Below, piece after piece: positions 10,202 to 21,006 of a stretch of 64,000 nucleotides of DNA. Source of the DNA: Hansfordia pulvinata (Eukaryota > Ascomycota > Sordariomycetes > Xylariales); contig BJKQ01000021.1 in NCBI GenBank assembly GCA_006538405.1, forward strand, positions 62,001 to 126,000, written 5' to 3'. Position 1 is the stretch's first letter. The number at the start of each line of letters is the position of its first letter. The notes under the pieces were generated by a model. The model was not told the origin of the DNA. It made no database searches and saw only the letters and a program-made list of their open reading frames with translations. A program made the position numbers and the translations under genes.

Positions 10202-12590
10202 AGATGCAGATGGTTCAGATCAGAGCTGAATGAGAGATAGTGGAGGGAGACGATGCAACAGGAAAAGGCTGCTGTGATCAAGCCACCCATGTGGTGGGCA
10301 GGGCAGTAGTGAAGTGTGTCGCCTTTAGCAGGCAAGATGTTATGGTATGTGTGGGTGGAAGAGGCTCTTGTTCAATGACCAAGGTAGGACGTGGTGGAAA
10401 ACACAGCCTGTGCTCAGCAGGTAATGCAGCAGCGATGCATGCAGCCCCTCTTGTTCAATGAGTAGAAATGGACAAGTGTGATCAGGGCAGATGTCTGATG
10501 AAGAGGCAGGATGGCGAGTGTAAGGAGAGGATGGTGAGGATGTTTCGAAGATGCGAGCGTGCGAGATAAAGGGAAAGGTGGTAGAAAACGGGAAGTGAAG
10601 TGAAATGTGAGCCGGATTGTTTGCAGAAGAGAGCCGTCCGTACTTCGCGTAGTGGAAGCGTGCTTGGGTCAGAAGAGGGGTGGCCGGTTTTCGGTGGGAA
10701 GTGGCCGTGTTCGAGGTATGGCTTAAGATAGGGCCAGCATGTGTGTCGATATTTACATCTAGCAAAGGCCTGCTATTCTTACCACAGCAACGGCATGGCT
10801 GGCAGCAGCCGGCCTGACAGCAACCTGGCTGACAGCAACCGAAGTGACATCAACGAGACGAGGACGGCTTTGGGTGGAAGCACGCGCAAGGCGCTCGGCT
10901 GTTCACGTATTCTTGTTTGACTGATGAATGCTTTGATTGCTTCGCTCGCTCCGAGATATTGAAATACAGCTCTTATTCTAGGGGTAGCTATAGACGGAGT
11001 GTTCCCGCCCTCAAGGCTGTCCGCCACCCGAACCTCGATAGAGCTGCCAGACGTAGATGCAGGGAAGACCTCGTGAATTGGGAGCCTATGGCTCCCTTGG
11101 TGTTGACGGCTAGTCTGGACACATGATATCTGCAGATTGGGCCCCCGGCTTTGTGGCCTGAAATCCCGGCTGCAAACGAGTGTTTGCAGAGAAGACATTG
11201 GCGCCGACCTTGGCCGGCGCGCCGGAACTCAGTGAATGGTGCTGGGCGGATCGCGGCCGTGAGAAGGTTGTTTTGAACAAGCACAAACCCTGCCAGTCTT
11301 GAGCGAGGGTCACACAGAAGCTTGTCCGGATACGACGCCTCTGGCGCCCACAGGGAGACTTGTTGGAGTTTGCGCCCTGGTCTAGTCGAGGCAAGCAGCA
11401 GAAGAAGCGCATGGGATACTCGTTCTATCTCTCTCTCACGAGCAGAGGAGTCCTGGCCGTAGGGGCTTATCCAGTCGATATATGTGCTCGAGTGCAGATG
11501 CAGAATGGTAATTCCACTGTACGGGCTTGGTGACAGCTGAGAGAACCAGGCATCCTGGGCGCGTCCCGACTGCCTGGGTCACCGTACGGGTACATGTAGC
11601 CCACTGCGTGCTCGTACCAGCACTAGACTCATACGAGTCATGCACGAACGCACTCAAGTCGGCGCCACAGCGACAGCGACAATTGAAAGATGCCTTGAAT
11701 CGCGACGTATCCGAGCTGGCCACGCCCGCGTACGATTACGTTGGGTTCATGTGTGTGCGAGTACCGTACGTACGAGTAAGATACCTTATGCACATCGAAT
11801 TCAGGGCCCGCAATTCATCGATGCTCCCTGGGTCGCCGCGATGGCGCGCCATGGGACCGGCCCAGAAGAATCGCCTGATTGATGGATAAGGTACCGGGCT
11901 GCAGTGCTGAGTGCCGGCTTACTGGTACGAGTACTCGGGCTGGTACTGAGAGTCGTGCCAGTCTACCGGCACCCACAGACGGAACTTGCAAGATCGCCAC
12001 AAGAAACATGCACGCGTGACGGCACATGCACCGACCCCAGTGTACCACCCAATGTACACACACCGTCATGCTGTCGCGACGTGCCCACACAAAGACAAAA
12101 CGTGGACGTCGGTGTCGACGCCACGGAGTGCGACTTTGAACAGGGGTCGCGTCTGCAGTGCTGCCCCGCCCCACAGAGGCCGCCCGACGTCTTGCCTGTT
12201 CCTGTCCAGGGTTCCAGTTCAGACCCCGTACTCCGTACAGTGCTGCCGCCCCGTCGTCGTCGCGCCCGGCTGCCCCCCGACCGACATCACCACCGGTACT
12301 CGTGGTGGTGGTGCCCTACTGCTCATCTGTCTCTCCTCCCCCCGTGCCCCTCCAGCCTGGTCTAGCCGCCGCCGCCCATTCTTCACTGCCCGTAGGTCAG
12401 TCAATGATCGACAACCCGGGTCTTTTACCCGAGCTCCCTCATTTGTTCCCTGCCAGCCCGCCCCGGAGACGAGACCGTCGTCGCGTGCCCTCCGGCCGCA
12501 TCCCCATAAAGCCATAATCCCCGTTCCGGCCCTCCCCCTAGGTACGAAAGCTACGCTTATTTTCACCACAACCTCCCGCCCAGCCAGAGC
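10202..12590. other. Intergenic between divergent genes
   Basis: No gene supported. The left part (10.2-10.8 kb) would be the 5' leader and promoter of the minus-strand disordered gene. The right part (12.2-12.6 kb) is the C/T-rich leader of the AAA ATPase gene. Noted: short tandem CTGACAGCAACC repeats near 10815-10845 and a CGAGTACTCG palindrome at 11928-11937. Confidence 0.5.
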
Positions 12591-14346
12591 ATGACTTGGC
12601 CAGCCCGGCTCTGCGCAGCCCGTTTGGCAGGCCGTGCCGCTGCCCCGACCCCCAGGAGCGCCTCCGTCTTAACAGCCCGGGCATCTCTCTGTCGCGTGCC
12701 CCAACGGCGCCCGTTCGCCGCTTCCGCCGGCCAGAGGCAGCAGCAGCAGCAACAACAGCAACAACACCACCACACGCAGGATCAATCTGAACGTGCTGCC
12801 CCCGACAATGGCGCCCAGTCGCTGCTCAGTAAGATGGCCGAGTCGGCCGCCACCACGCTGGCCTCGGTAGTCGTCCTCGGCGTCGGCTTCGCGGCGGCCG
12901 GCTACGTCTACCACAAGTCCTACAAGCACATCCAGCTCAAAAAAATCGAGCGCGCCTTCGAGCCCGGCGACCCCGTCCTCGACCTGGCCGCCATGGGCAA
13001 GGACATTGTGCCCGACGCCGAGGAGCACTGGGTCATGCGCGATGAGCAGCCGCTCATTGACAACATCGTCGCCGGCAACGTAAAGGGCCACTACTACCTC
13101 ATCCTGGGCGAGAAGGGCTCCGGCAAGAGCAGCATGCTGCTCGAGGCCATGCGCAAGATCGACGGCGACGGCTGCGCCATGTTCGAGGCCCATGCCGACA
13201 CCGAGATCTTCCGCAGCCGCCTCGGCAAGGCCCTCGACTACGAGTACCACGAGGACTACATTGGCGGCTACTTCAGCGAGCGCGGCCCCCGCGAGTCCAC
13301 AGCCCTGCTCGACATCGAGCGCGCACTCAACAAGCTCGAGAAGGTCGCCCTCAAGTACCGCGCCAAGAAGAACAAGCCCCTCATTGTCATTGTCAACCAG
13401 ACGCACCTCCTGCGCGACGACGAGGATGGCAAGGACCTGCTCGAATTGCTCCAGCAGAGGGCCGAGCAGTGGGCCGCTTCCAACACCGTCACCATGATCT
13501 TCAACACGGACGACTACTGGGTCTACGAGCGCTTCAAGCTGCTCGCCACCCGCATGGAGATCATGTCCGTCACGGACCTGCCCAAGAGCCAGGCTCTGTC
13601 CGCCCTCAAGTCGTACCGCCGCCGCTACTTTGGCGAGCTCGTCGACAGCTCCCTTGTCGAGGAGGTCTACAACCGCGTCGGCGGCCGCCTGTCTTTCCTG
13701 AGCCGCGTTGCCCATGCCAAAGACATGCTCAAGGCCTGCGATAGAATCAAGGACATGGAGAAGACTTGGTTCCTCAACCAGTGCTGGATTCTCGGCGAGC
13801 AGATGGACGACGACGTCATGGACCAGCAGAAGTGGGCGGTAAGTGACCACCCCCCTCCCCCTTTGGACGAACGCATTGCGACTCGCGCCTGCAGGTGGGA
13901 ACACCGCTGACACAGATTGACAGGCCGGCGCCATGGTTCTCGCGGCCGCCATAATACGCAAGGAGGAGGAGGAGGGCAAGACGTACGACTCCGAGGTTGG
14001 CTACCTGCTTCCCTGGTATCCCATGCACAAGGCGCAGCAGATCATGACGAGGTCCGACTTCATCCGCGAGCTCGATCGTCTGAACCTGTTCACCATCACC
14101 AGCACGGCCCAGGTGAGGGCCAGCTCTGTGCCCATGCACCGGGCGTTCAGGGAGATTTGCGCCGAGGAGGGCTTCGACCAGTTCCTCGAGGACACCAACG
14201 ACCGCATTGCCGCCATCGAGAGCCTGGGTCGCACGAGGGAGCTGGTCACCAAAGACCTGGTGCTGGGCAGCAAGTACGAGATCTCCAAGGGCTGGAACGG
14301 CAAGGTGCAGGTGTCCATCAAGCCACCGCCCGAGGACAAGAATTAG
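12591..14346 (+). CDS. Mitochondrial AAA-type ATPase with C-terminal winged-helix-like region
   Basis: P-loop ATPase, probably membrane-anchored in mitochondria. Exons 12591..13838 and 13924..14346 join in phase 0 (gtaagt donor, gacag acceptor) to give 556 aa. Residues 1-45 are Arg/Ala/Ser-rich without acidic residues, a presequence-like start, followed by a Gln/His run. A hydrophobic helix (TLASVVVLGVGFAAAGYVY) lies near residues 90-108. Walker A is GEKGSGKSS near 173-181. The strand expected to carry Walker B reads PLIVIVNQTHLLRDDEDG, so the usual acidic pair is not in its normal place. A sensor-like FNTDDYWVYERF follows. The second exon (MVLAAAIIRKEEEEGKTYDSEVGYLLPWYPMHKA...) matches the winged-helix C-terminal half of fungal proteins annotated as AAA protein C-terminal winged helix. 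Intact reading frame. Substrate unknown. Confidence 0.85.
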
Positions 14347-16346
14347 GGGTAGGGTAGGGTAGGGTATGGAAGGTGGCTCGGTTTTTGCACGATTTACGGG
14401 CGGGTTTGAATGTTTTTCTCCTTCTTTTGACGACAAAAGCGTGAACCGTACTGAAGATTTCCTTTGTTTGCCAGACACGGCCAGTCACGTGCACTGTACC
14501 AAATAGATCGCGAACATCTGACAGTTGATACCATTTCCATTTGATAGCTCTCGATCTCAGGCCACGCGTGCATGAGCATTCTGGCGACTGCCCATGCTGC
14601 CCCAGTCGACGCGCAAGGCTACTATTAACCCCGCACATGGGCCTCTCCAGCCATTGCGGATTCGCGCTCCCAACGTCAGGACGGGCGCCAGCCATCACAG
14701 CCCGCGCCTAACAAGGCTCGCGTCAACCGCTCGAACCCCTATCTGGAAACCCTGCCTTGTTCGGCCGCGTTAGACTCAGGCCTCGGAATTCGTAATTACG
14801 ACGCGCAGCTGACAAAAAGCTGACGTTTGCCACCTTGGCGCCAGCTCCAAAATCCGACGTCCTCCGTCCAGCAGGGGAAGGCGGGCCGGGCAAGCAACGG
14901 CTTCTCGAGGAGCAGGGAAGCAGCTTGACGGTGATAATGGTGGAGAAAAGCCACCCCTCGAGCAGAATTGGACTGTAGCTCCTCCGCCATTGAATATAAT
15001 GATCTTGAAAGCATAGGAGAGGAAATGGTGAGCTTGCCATGGCGTCAAGAAGCATGCGCCCCTTCCACCCTCACGGCGTGCATGCCAGGCTGAGGATCGG
15101 GAATGGCTCGTCTTCGCGCGGTGCTGCAATTGTGCAATCCACACACAACTTATTTCTTTAAGTCCGGCCGCCCGAAACGCGAGCTACGAGCGCAATGTGC
15201 AGTCGGGCTGGCGCGCCCCCGAGAATCATTCCATGGGGGTTAGTGGGGGTTCTCAGCACTTCCGCGCGGAGACGAACTGAGCTGAATGCCACACTCTTTT
15301 GCCCCCTCAAATTCCGACATCTCGTGATCGGCTTTGCAAGTGTAATCAGAAGCATGTTCTTCGAGGTGTCCATGAGAACACTCACGAGGAGACTGTCCGA
15401 TAGAAAGGAGGACCGAGACGATTACCAATGTAAGAGCTTGGGTGCTGTCTCCACTGAATCCACACCTGCCAGCGCTTCGCGATGTAGAGCCCGTTCACAC
15501 CAGCTGGCACAGGGTTCAGGCGTTGTGAACCTACGACCGGGGTCAAGGGGCGCGGCGTCCGGGCCGTCTTCTCAAGCCCCTTGGTCGCTTTGCGGATGCC
15601 GACAGACGCGTATCCGTAAGAGCGACGGGAGCCTCGTAAGGGGCTTCGGAGATCGAAATGCCCTCCATCAACAAACCCGATGCCCCGTAGATACCCGCTC
15701 CGTACGGAAGGAGGGGGCCTAGAATGTAAGGATGAGCAATGGGCGTATTGATGTTGCAAAAGGGAAGATCTCCCGGTCGGGCTCCGGTCGGCCAATTTCA
15801 CCTAAATACCCCTCTGGCACAGTCGTGCCTTCCCAGGCCCCGCCGCTGGATCGCGCTAGATCGGACTTTGTTGCGTGTGAGGTATACTCTCGATGAACGA
15901 ATGTGCTCGTCAGGCATGTGGTCGCGGCGGGATAAAGTTGTCACGATGGACGAGCCGCGCAAGTCAAGGACCCCATCTCTGAAGTTTGCGTTGCTCTTGT
16001 CGCACTCTCGGCCTGGAGATACTCGTACAGCGAAACTTATGTCCGAGAGAGCCTGGAGATGTCAAGGTCCAGTCTTTGGCCCTGTTTTGGGACGTTTGCT
16101 CTCCAAGTCCATTACGTCTACGATGCGGAGGGCTTCTGCAGCGTCTCCGGAAAGGATCTTGGCCTGTTCCAGCTTATATAGAAGAGGCAATTTTCAGCTC
16201 AAAAAGCTTTCTTTGTTCGATCCGACAAAGACACCACGGACCTAGACTTTAAGAGTCGTCTGTCATTATCGCCTAACAGTCTACGGTATCATTTTCAAAT
16301 CTTCGTCGACTCACCTCGGCAAGACAGACACACGTCGATCTGCGAA
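14347..16346. other. Intergenic, 2 kb
   Basis: No gene supported. Directly after the ATPase stop is a short (TAGGGT)3-like string at about 14347-14367. A TATATA box at 16175-16180 lies about 170 bp before the dehydrogenase start. Otherwise nothing recognised. Confidence 0.5.
16175..16180 (+). promoter_or_regulatory. TATA-like element upstream of the short-chain dehydrogenase
   Basis: TATATA within AGCTTATATAGAAG, about 167 bp upstream of the ATG at 16347. Placement is reasonable for a fungal core promoter with a leader of about 130 nt. Assigned by motif and position only. Confidence 0.4.
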
Positions 16347-17117
16347 ATGGCCTCCGCCAACACCATGGACTTCAAGTGCGCGCTGGTCACTGGCGGCGCC
16401 GGCGGTATCGGCAAGACTCTATCGCAGCACCTGATCAAGCGAGGCAAGAAGGTCATCCTCGCGGGGCGCACCGAGTCCAAGCTGCAGCAGACGACCAAAG
16501 AGATTGGCGCAGCGGCTTACTACGTGCTGGACACGGGGATCACGGCCGACATTGGACCCTTCATCGAGCGCATCACCCGGGAGCACCCGGAGCTGGACTG
16601 CTTGATCAACAACGCGGCCGTGCAGAAGCCGCTCGACGTGATGCAGATGGAGGCAGGGGACCTGCTGGCCACGGCGGACTCCGAGATAGACATCAACATC
16701 CGTGGGCCGATGTACCTGGCGGTCGGGCTGCTGCCGCACCTGCTCAACAAGCAGCACGCCCTCGTGGCGAACGTGACCAGCCTGCTGGGCTACATCCCGT
16801 TCGAGACGGGCAACCCGGTGTACAATGCGACCAAGGCCTTCATGCACTCGTGGACGCTCAACCTGCGCAAGCAGCTCGAGGGCACGCGTGTGGTGGTGGC
16901 CGAGCTGGCGCCGCCCATGGTGGAGTCGGACCTGCACCGCGACAAGGCCAACCCGGACGACAACAAGAAGTTCAACAACCCCATTGCGCTGGGTGTGGAG
17001 GAGTACGTCGGCGAGACACTGCGCCGACTGGACGGGGGCGAGCTGACGATCGGCGCCGGCATGGCCAAGGACCCGGTCGAGAAGTGGTTCGAGGCGTTCG
17101 GCGCCCGGCTGCGCTGA
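16347..17117 (+). CDS. Short-chain dehydrogenase/reductase (SDR)
   Basis: Classical-type SDR oxidoreductase of 256 aa, intronless, probably cytosolic, using NAD(P)H; substrate unknown. Motifs seen: the cofactor glycine motif TGGAGGIG at residues 15-22, AGRTESKL after the second strand, the NNAA motif (LINNAAVQ) near 87-92, a catalytic-Ser region NVTSLLGY near 145-151, and the catalytic YNATK at 159-163. The C-terminal half (AELAPPMVESDLH) matches the DltE-like SDR branch. The start chosen is the first ATG after a C/A-rich leader; a second in-frame ATG lies six codons in, just before the FKCALVTGG strand. Neighbours on both sides are intergenic, so no cluster context helps. Confidence 0.88.
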   Translation: MASANTMDFKCALVTGGAGGIGKTLSQHLIKRGKKVILAGRTESKLQQTTKEIGAAAYYVLDTGITADIGPFIERITREHPELDCLINNAAVQKPLDVMQMEAGDLLATADSEIDINIRGPMYLAVGLLPHLLNKQHALVANVTSLLGYIPFETGNPVYNATKAFMHSWTLNLRKQLEGTRVVVAELAPPMVESDLHRDKANPDDNKKFNNPIALGVEEYVGETLRRLDGGELTIGAGMAKDPVEKWFEAFGARLR

Positions 17118-18398
17118 GCGTGGCGGTCTCTGGTGGGCAGGCACAGAAGGAAACATTGAAGACGGCAGCAGAGCAGGATGACGTAGTGCACCGACAGGGC
17201 GAGCATGTGACGGAGAGACCTGCCGATCTCCACCTGATTTCTTGCTCGAGCAAAGGCGCCAGGCACCCAACGGTCATCAGGCTGGCTGCTCGATCTGTGA
17301 ACGAAGCCTGAACGAGAGATTATGTAGTCAACAGAAATGGATATACTTCAATGCCGTCTGAACGGGGTGCAGAGATGGTACTTACCTATCTCAAAGGACT
17401 GATCGTTTACTGCTGCGGTAAGCAGGTGCTCCATCCGTGCCCCTGTCGCTTCCAGATGGGGATGCGGCACAAGATCTTCACCCGGGATTAGTGATGACTG
17501 TTGGCAAGCGATGGCGCACGAGTAGTAGATAATGTGGCTGATGCGCGACTGGTACCCATCGCAGTGCGACCGTTCGGCACTTCATGATGGACGAGAATGG
17601 TTTGGGCTCAATGCTCAAACCCATTGCAGCCGGAATCGTGCTCAGTGCCTGTGGTTACCTTGACCTTGCGTTACAAATTGATGGCACAGCCACACGACCT
17701 CCTCAATCGAAAAGCGACATGGTTTGGAACGCCCTGGTCGCGTAACCCTACAGGATGTATGCCCAGCTGAAGGAAGGCACATGACGACGGAAAGCCGACC
17801 CATCCAAGCAAACAACCTGGATATACAAACAAAAACAAAGAAAATGATGGGCTGTAGAACGACGGAAGGTGCAACCCCCCAAATGCTAGCGCGTTTGTTA
17901 GTGTCAGCCCGGGTATGACGCATCGCCTCGTAGCCCACCGCATGCTTCGTCAAGAGTACAGGTACTCATACTCTGTAATGATTGCCTGGACCTGTGGAGG
18001 GCGGACAGTGTCTCTCTCGTCTCTACTCTGACAGTTCCCCGTACCGCTACCTGATCGCGTCCTTCCTGCGCCGGCTCGTCATCTCCCCCAACCCACCAAC
18101 CCAAGCGCCGGGCAGGCTGACTGGTACCACGCGCAAGTACCCGGACCCCGGGCTAACTTCATATGCCTGTAGCCCATCTCTGATTTCATTTTCCCCTCCT
18201 CCCACGTCTTCGGCACGCCGCGTCGCGACCTCTCTCTTTTCTCCTCATCACCGAGCGCCCTTACAAACGCCTCTATCCAAGCCAGCCGGTCGCCAGCTTC
18301 TGCTCCAACCTAGACAAAGAACCACCTTCCGGCCGCTCACATCGCCCCCGGTCTTGCAGGTCCCCTGTGCTCGTGTCCCCTTCGCCGCGCGGGGCAAC
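17118..18398. other. Intergenic, 1.3 kb
   Basis: No gene supported. It comprises the dehydrogenase 3' region and the pyrimidine-rich promoter/leader of the Vid27 gene (18.15-18.35 kb). Repeated GAGTA/TACTC strings occur near 17956-17976. Confidence 0.5.
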
Positions 18399-21006
18399 AT
18401 GTTCGTCCTCAAAAATGGTAAGCCAAATGCCCGCTCCCAGCAAGCGTATATGCCCCAGCTGTTCATTCCCCATCTTGCCTTTCTCGATCTGTTCCTTTCC
18501 CTACCCTACCGGATCACACACTGACACTCTCTTGCCAGTCGGAAAACTCATCTTCGGCAACAACAGCCAGGAGTCCATGATAGAGCTGCCTCAGGGCCAG
18601 CTCTATCTGGTGCGCCCCCTCTCGCCCAAGGGATACTCCGAGCTTATCTTCAAGGACGCCACCGCCCGAATCCGACGCACCGGCCAAGACTTCCAGTACC
18701 AGCTCGTCGTTCAGCGAGTTTACGAGGAAGGCGAGGCCGAGCTGCTCGCCGAAGAAGAGGGCGAGGACGCCGCGATTGAAGCCCTTGCCGCCGAAAAAGA
18801 CGAGAAGACCTTCCTCCTCGACGAGGCTCTCCGCCTGCGTGTGGAAAGCCGAGACGGCTCCGAGAAGGTTATTGCCTGGAAGGACCTCAGTGGGGACGTT
18901 GGCGACCTCTACGAGTTTGTTTGCGACCCAGGCGTCTCTTCCATGCAAGTCGAGGCCTTTGAGCGCATCTCCAAACAGTGTCAATACGAGCGCAAATACA
19001 GGAAACTCCACGGCACCGCCTCCGAGGCCGATCTTCAGCAATTCGATTTCGACGACGAGCCCCCCATTCCTCAGGCTTCCCCTATGCACAGTCCATCACT
19101 GGCCCGCTCGATAGAGTCCTCCGACGCCATGTTTCAGCTCAAGAACGAGGCAAATGCCAGCGCCAAGCGCGACAGTCTGCCCAAGGACATCCCCACCGTC
19201 GTCGAACCCGAACAGTCAGAGTCGGAGCCCGAGCAGCCTTCTGAGAGGGAGGTCAAAGCACCCCGGAACATGGCTCCGCCTGCAGTCGCTGCCCAGCCAG
19301 AGCCCGTCGAGATTCTGACCATGGAGATTGGCGAGCTTCACTTTTTCGACTTCCCCTCGGGCGCCTTTACTCTGCAAGACTCTTCCGTCACTGCCCAAGT
19401 GTCTGACGTCGGTGGCTGGAACTACTGGCTGCACATCGCGAGCAAGGAGCGCGAGTATCTTGGCATTCCTGTTGTTGCCGACATCAACCCCGTGTTCAAC
19501 TTCGAATTCCTGTCCTTCATCTTCAACCAGTTCACCGAAGACGGGTCGGCTTTCTCCTGGCTCTTGAGATTCAAGGACCAGCCGACCTTGGAACGCTTCC
19601 AAGAGGGCCTGATGAGGGCTCTTTGGGAGCAACTCAACGAGGTGAAATGGACGAAGGTCAAGGACCAAGAACGCCAGTACGTGCTGGATGCTTTCGAGGA
19701 CCTCAAGATGGATGACGCGCCGGCTGAGGGCGAAGAGCAAGAGGTGTCAGATGATGAGGAAGCCGACAACGACGCCCCAAGAAGCGAGCATTACGACAGT
19801 GACGAGGACGAGGATGATGTCAATGTCCAGCCCGACGACGGGACCACCAACTCCAGCTTGGCCGTGGGCTACAAGCACGACCGCTCTTTCGTCGTGCGAG
19901 GGTCCAAGATTGGCGTCTTCAAGCACGCCCCCAACAACAACCTCGAGTTCTCCACCAACATTTCCAAGGTTGAGACGCCTGGCGGAGAGCTTTTCAGCCC
20001 CAAGAAGGTCATGTTGCACAACGAAGACCGTAACTTGATCTTGCAGAATGGCAATGACCCCAACTCGGTGTACCGCATGGATCTCGAGTATGGAAAGGTT
20101 GTCGACGAATGGAAGGTGCACGACGACATTGCCATCAACCACTTCGCTCCGGAGAACAAGTACGCCCAGATGACCCACGAGCCTACTTTCATGGGTATTT
20201 CTCGCAATGCTCTCTACAGGGTCGATCCTCGCCTGTCGGGCAACAAGTTGGTGGACTCTCAGTTGAAGCAGTACGCTTCCAAGAACGACTTCTCGGCCAT
20301 CTCGACCACAGACAAGGGCTACATCGCTGTCGCCTCAGACAAGGGTGACATTCGACTCTTCGACCGCCTGGGTATTAATGCCAAGACCCACCTCCCGGCT
20401 TTGGGCGAGCCCATTCTCGGTCTCGATGTCACTGCCGATGGTCGCTGGATCCTCGCCACGTGCCGCACCTACCTCCTGCTGGTCGACGCCCTGCAGAAAT
20501 CAGGCAAGAACGAAGGCAAGCTAGGTTTCGAGAAGGCCTTTGCGGCCGACTCGAAGCCGCAGCCGCGTCGTCTGGCCTTGACGCCCGAACACGTGGCCCA
20601 GTTCGCCTATGAGACGGGAAAGCCTGTCAGCTTCACGCCGGCGCGCTTCAACACCGACCAGTCGAACCACGGCAACGAGACGTCGATCATCACTGCCACT
20701 GGGCCGTACATTGTTGACTGGAGCTTGAAGAAGGTGCTGAGCGGGCGCAAGGCGCCTTATATTATCAAGCGGTACACCGACACGGTCAAGGCCGACGATT
20801 TCAAGTTTGGATCTGACCAGAATGTCATTGTGGCCCTGCCCAACGAGGTTAATATGATTGGCAAGCAGCAGCTCAAGAGGCCGACGCGCGAGAGTATTGC
20901 GGGCGACTTTCTGAGGACGCCCCGCAAGAGTTCTGGACGTCTTGGGACCGGGGAGAGCGGGCGCTACAAGCTGGGCAAAGATGATGTGGTCAACTCACCG
21001 TATTAG
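18399..21006 (+). CDS. vid27: Vid27 family cytoplasmic protein
   Basis: Homologue of yeast Vid27, linked to vacuole import and degradation of fructose-1,6-bisphosphatase. Exons 18399..18417 and 18539..21006 (121-nt intron, gtaagc donor, cttgccag acceptor, phase 1) give 828 aa: MFVLKN-VGKLIFGNNSQESMIELPQGQLYLVRPLSPKG. The Vid27 N-terminal domain covers about residues 1-170. A disordered Ser/Glu-rich linker follows, then a PH-like middle domain (about 265-370; MEIGELHFFDFPSGAFTLQDS through ERFQEGLMRALWEQ). Next is an acidic stretch (about 400-440; SDEDEDDVNVQPDD) and a C-terminal WD40-like propeller (about 447-800; SFVVRGSKIGVFKH, YIAVASDKGDIRLFDRLG). Length is normal for the family and the frame is intact. 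An open frame upstream of the ATG is intron read-through and should not be used as the start. Confidence 0.93.

Noticed and set aside
12669..13979. Long open frame antisense to the AAA ATPase
   Set aside because: Shadow frame caused by codon bias of the + strand gene; no domain and it crosses the intron.
14347..14367. Telomere-like TAGGGT repeats
   Set aside because: Only three units immediately after a stop codon, far from any contig end; too short to indicate an internal telomere tract.
16376..17311. Second long frame overlapping the dehydrogenase
   Set aside because: Arg/Gly/Ala-rich shadow in the +2 frame; the SDR motifs are in the other frame.
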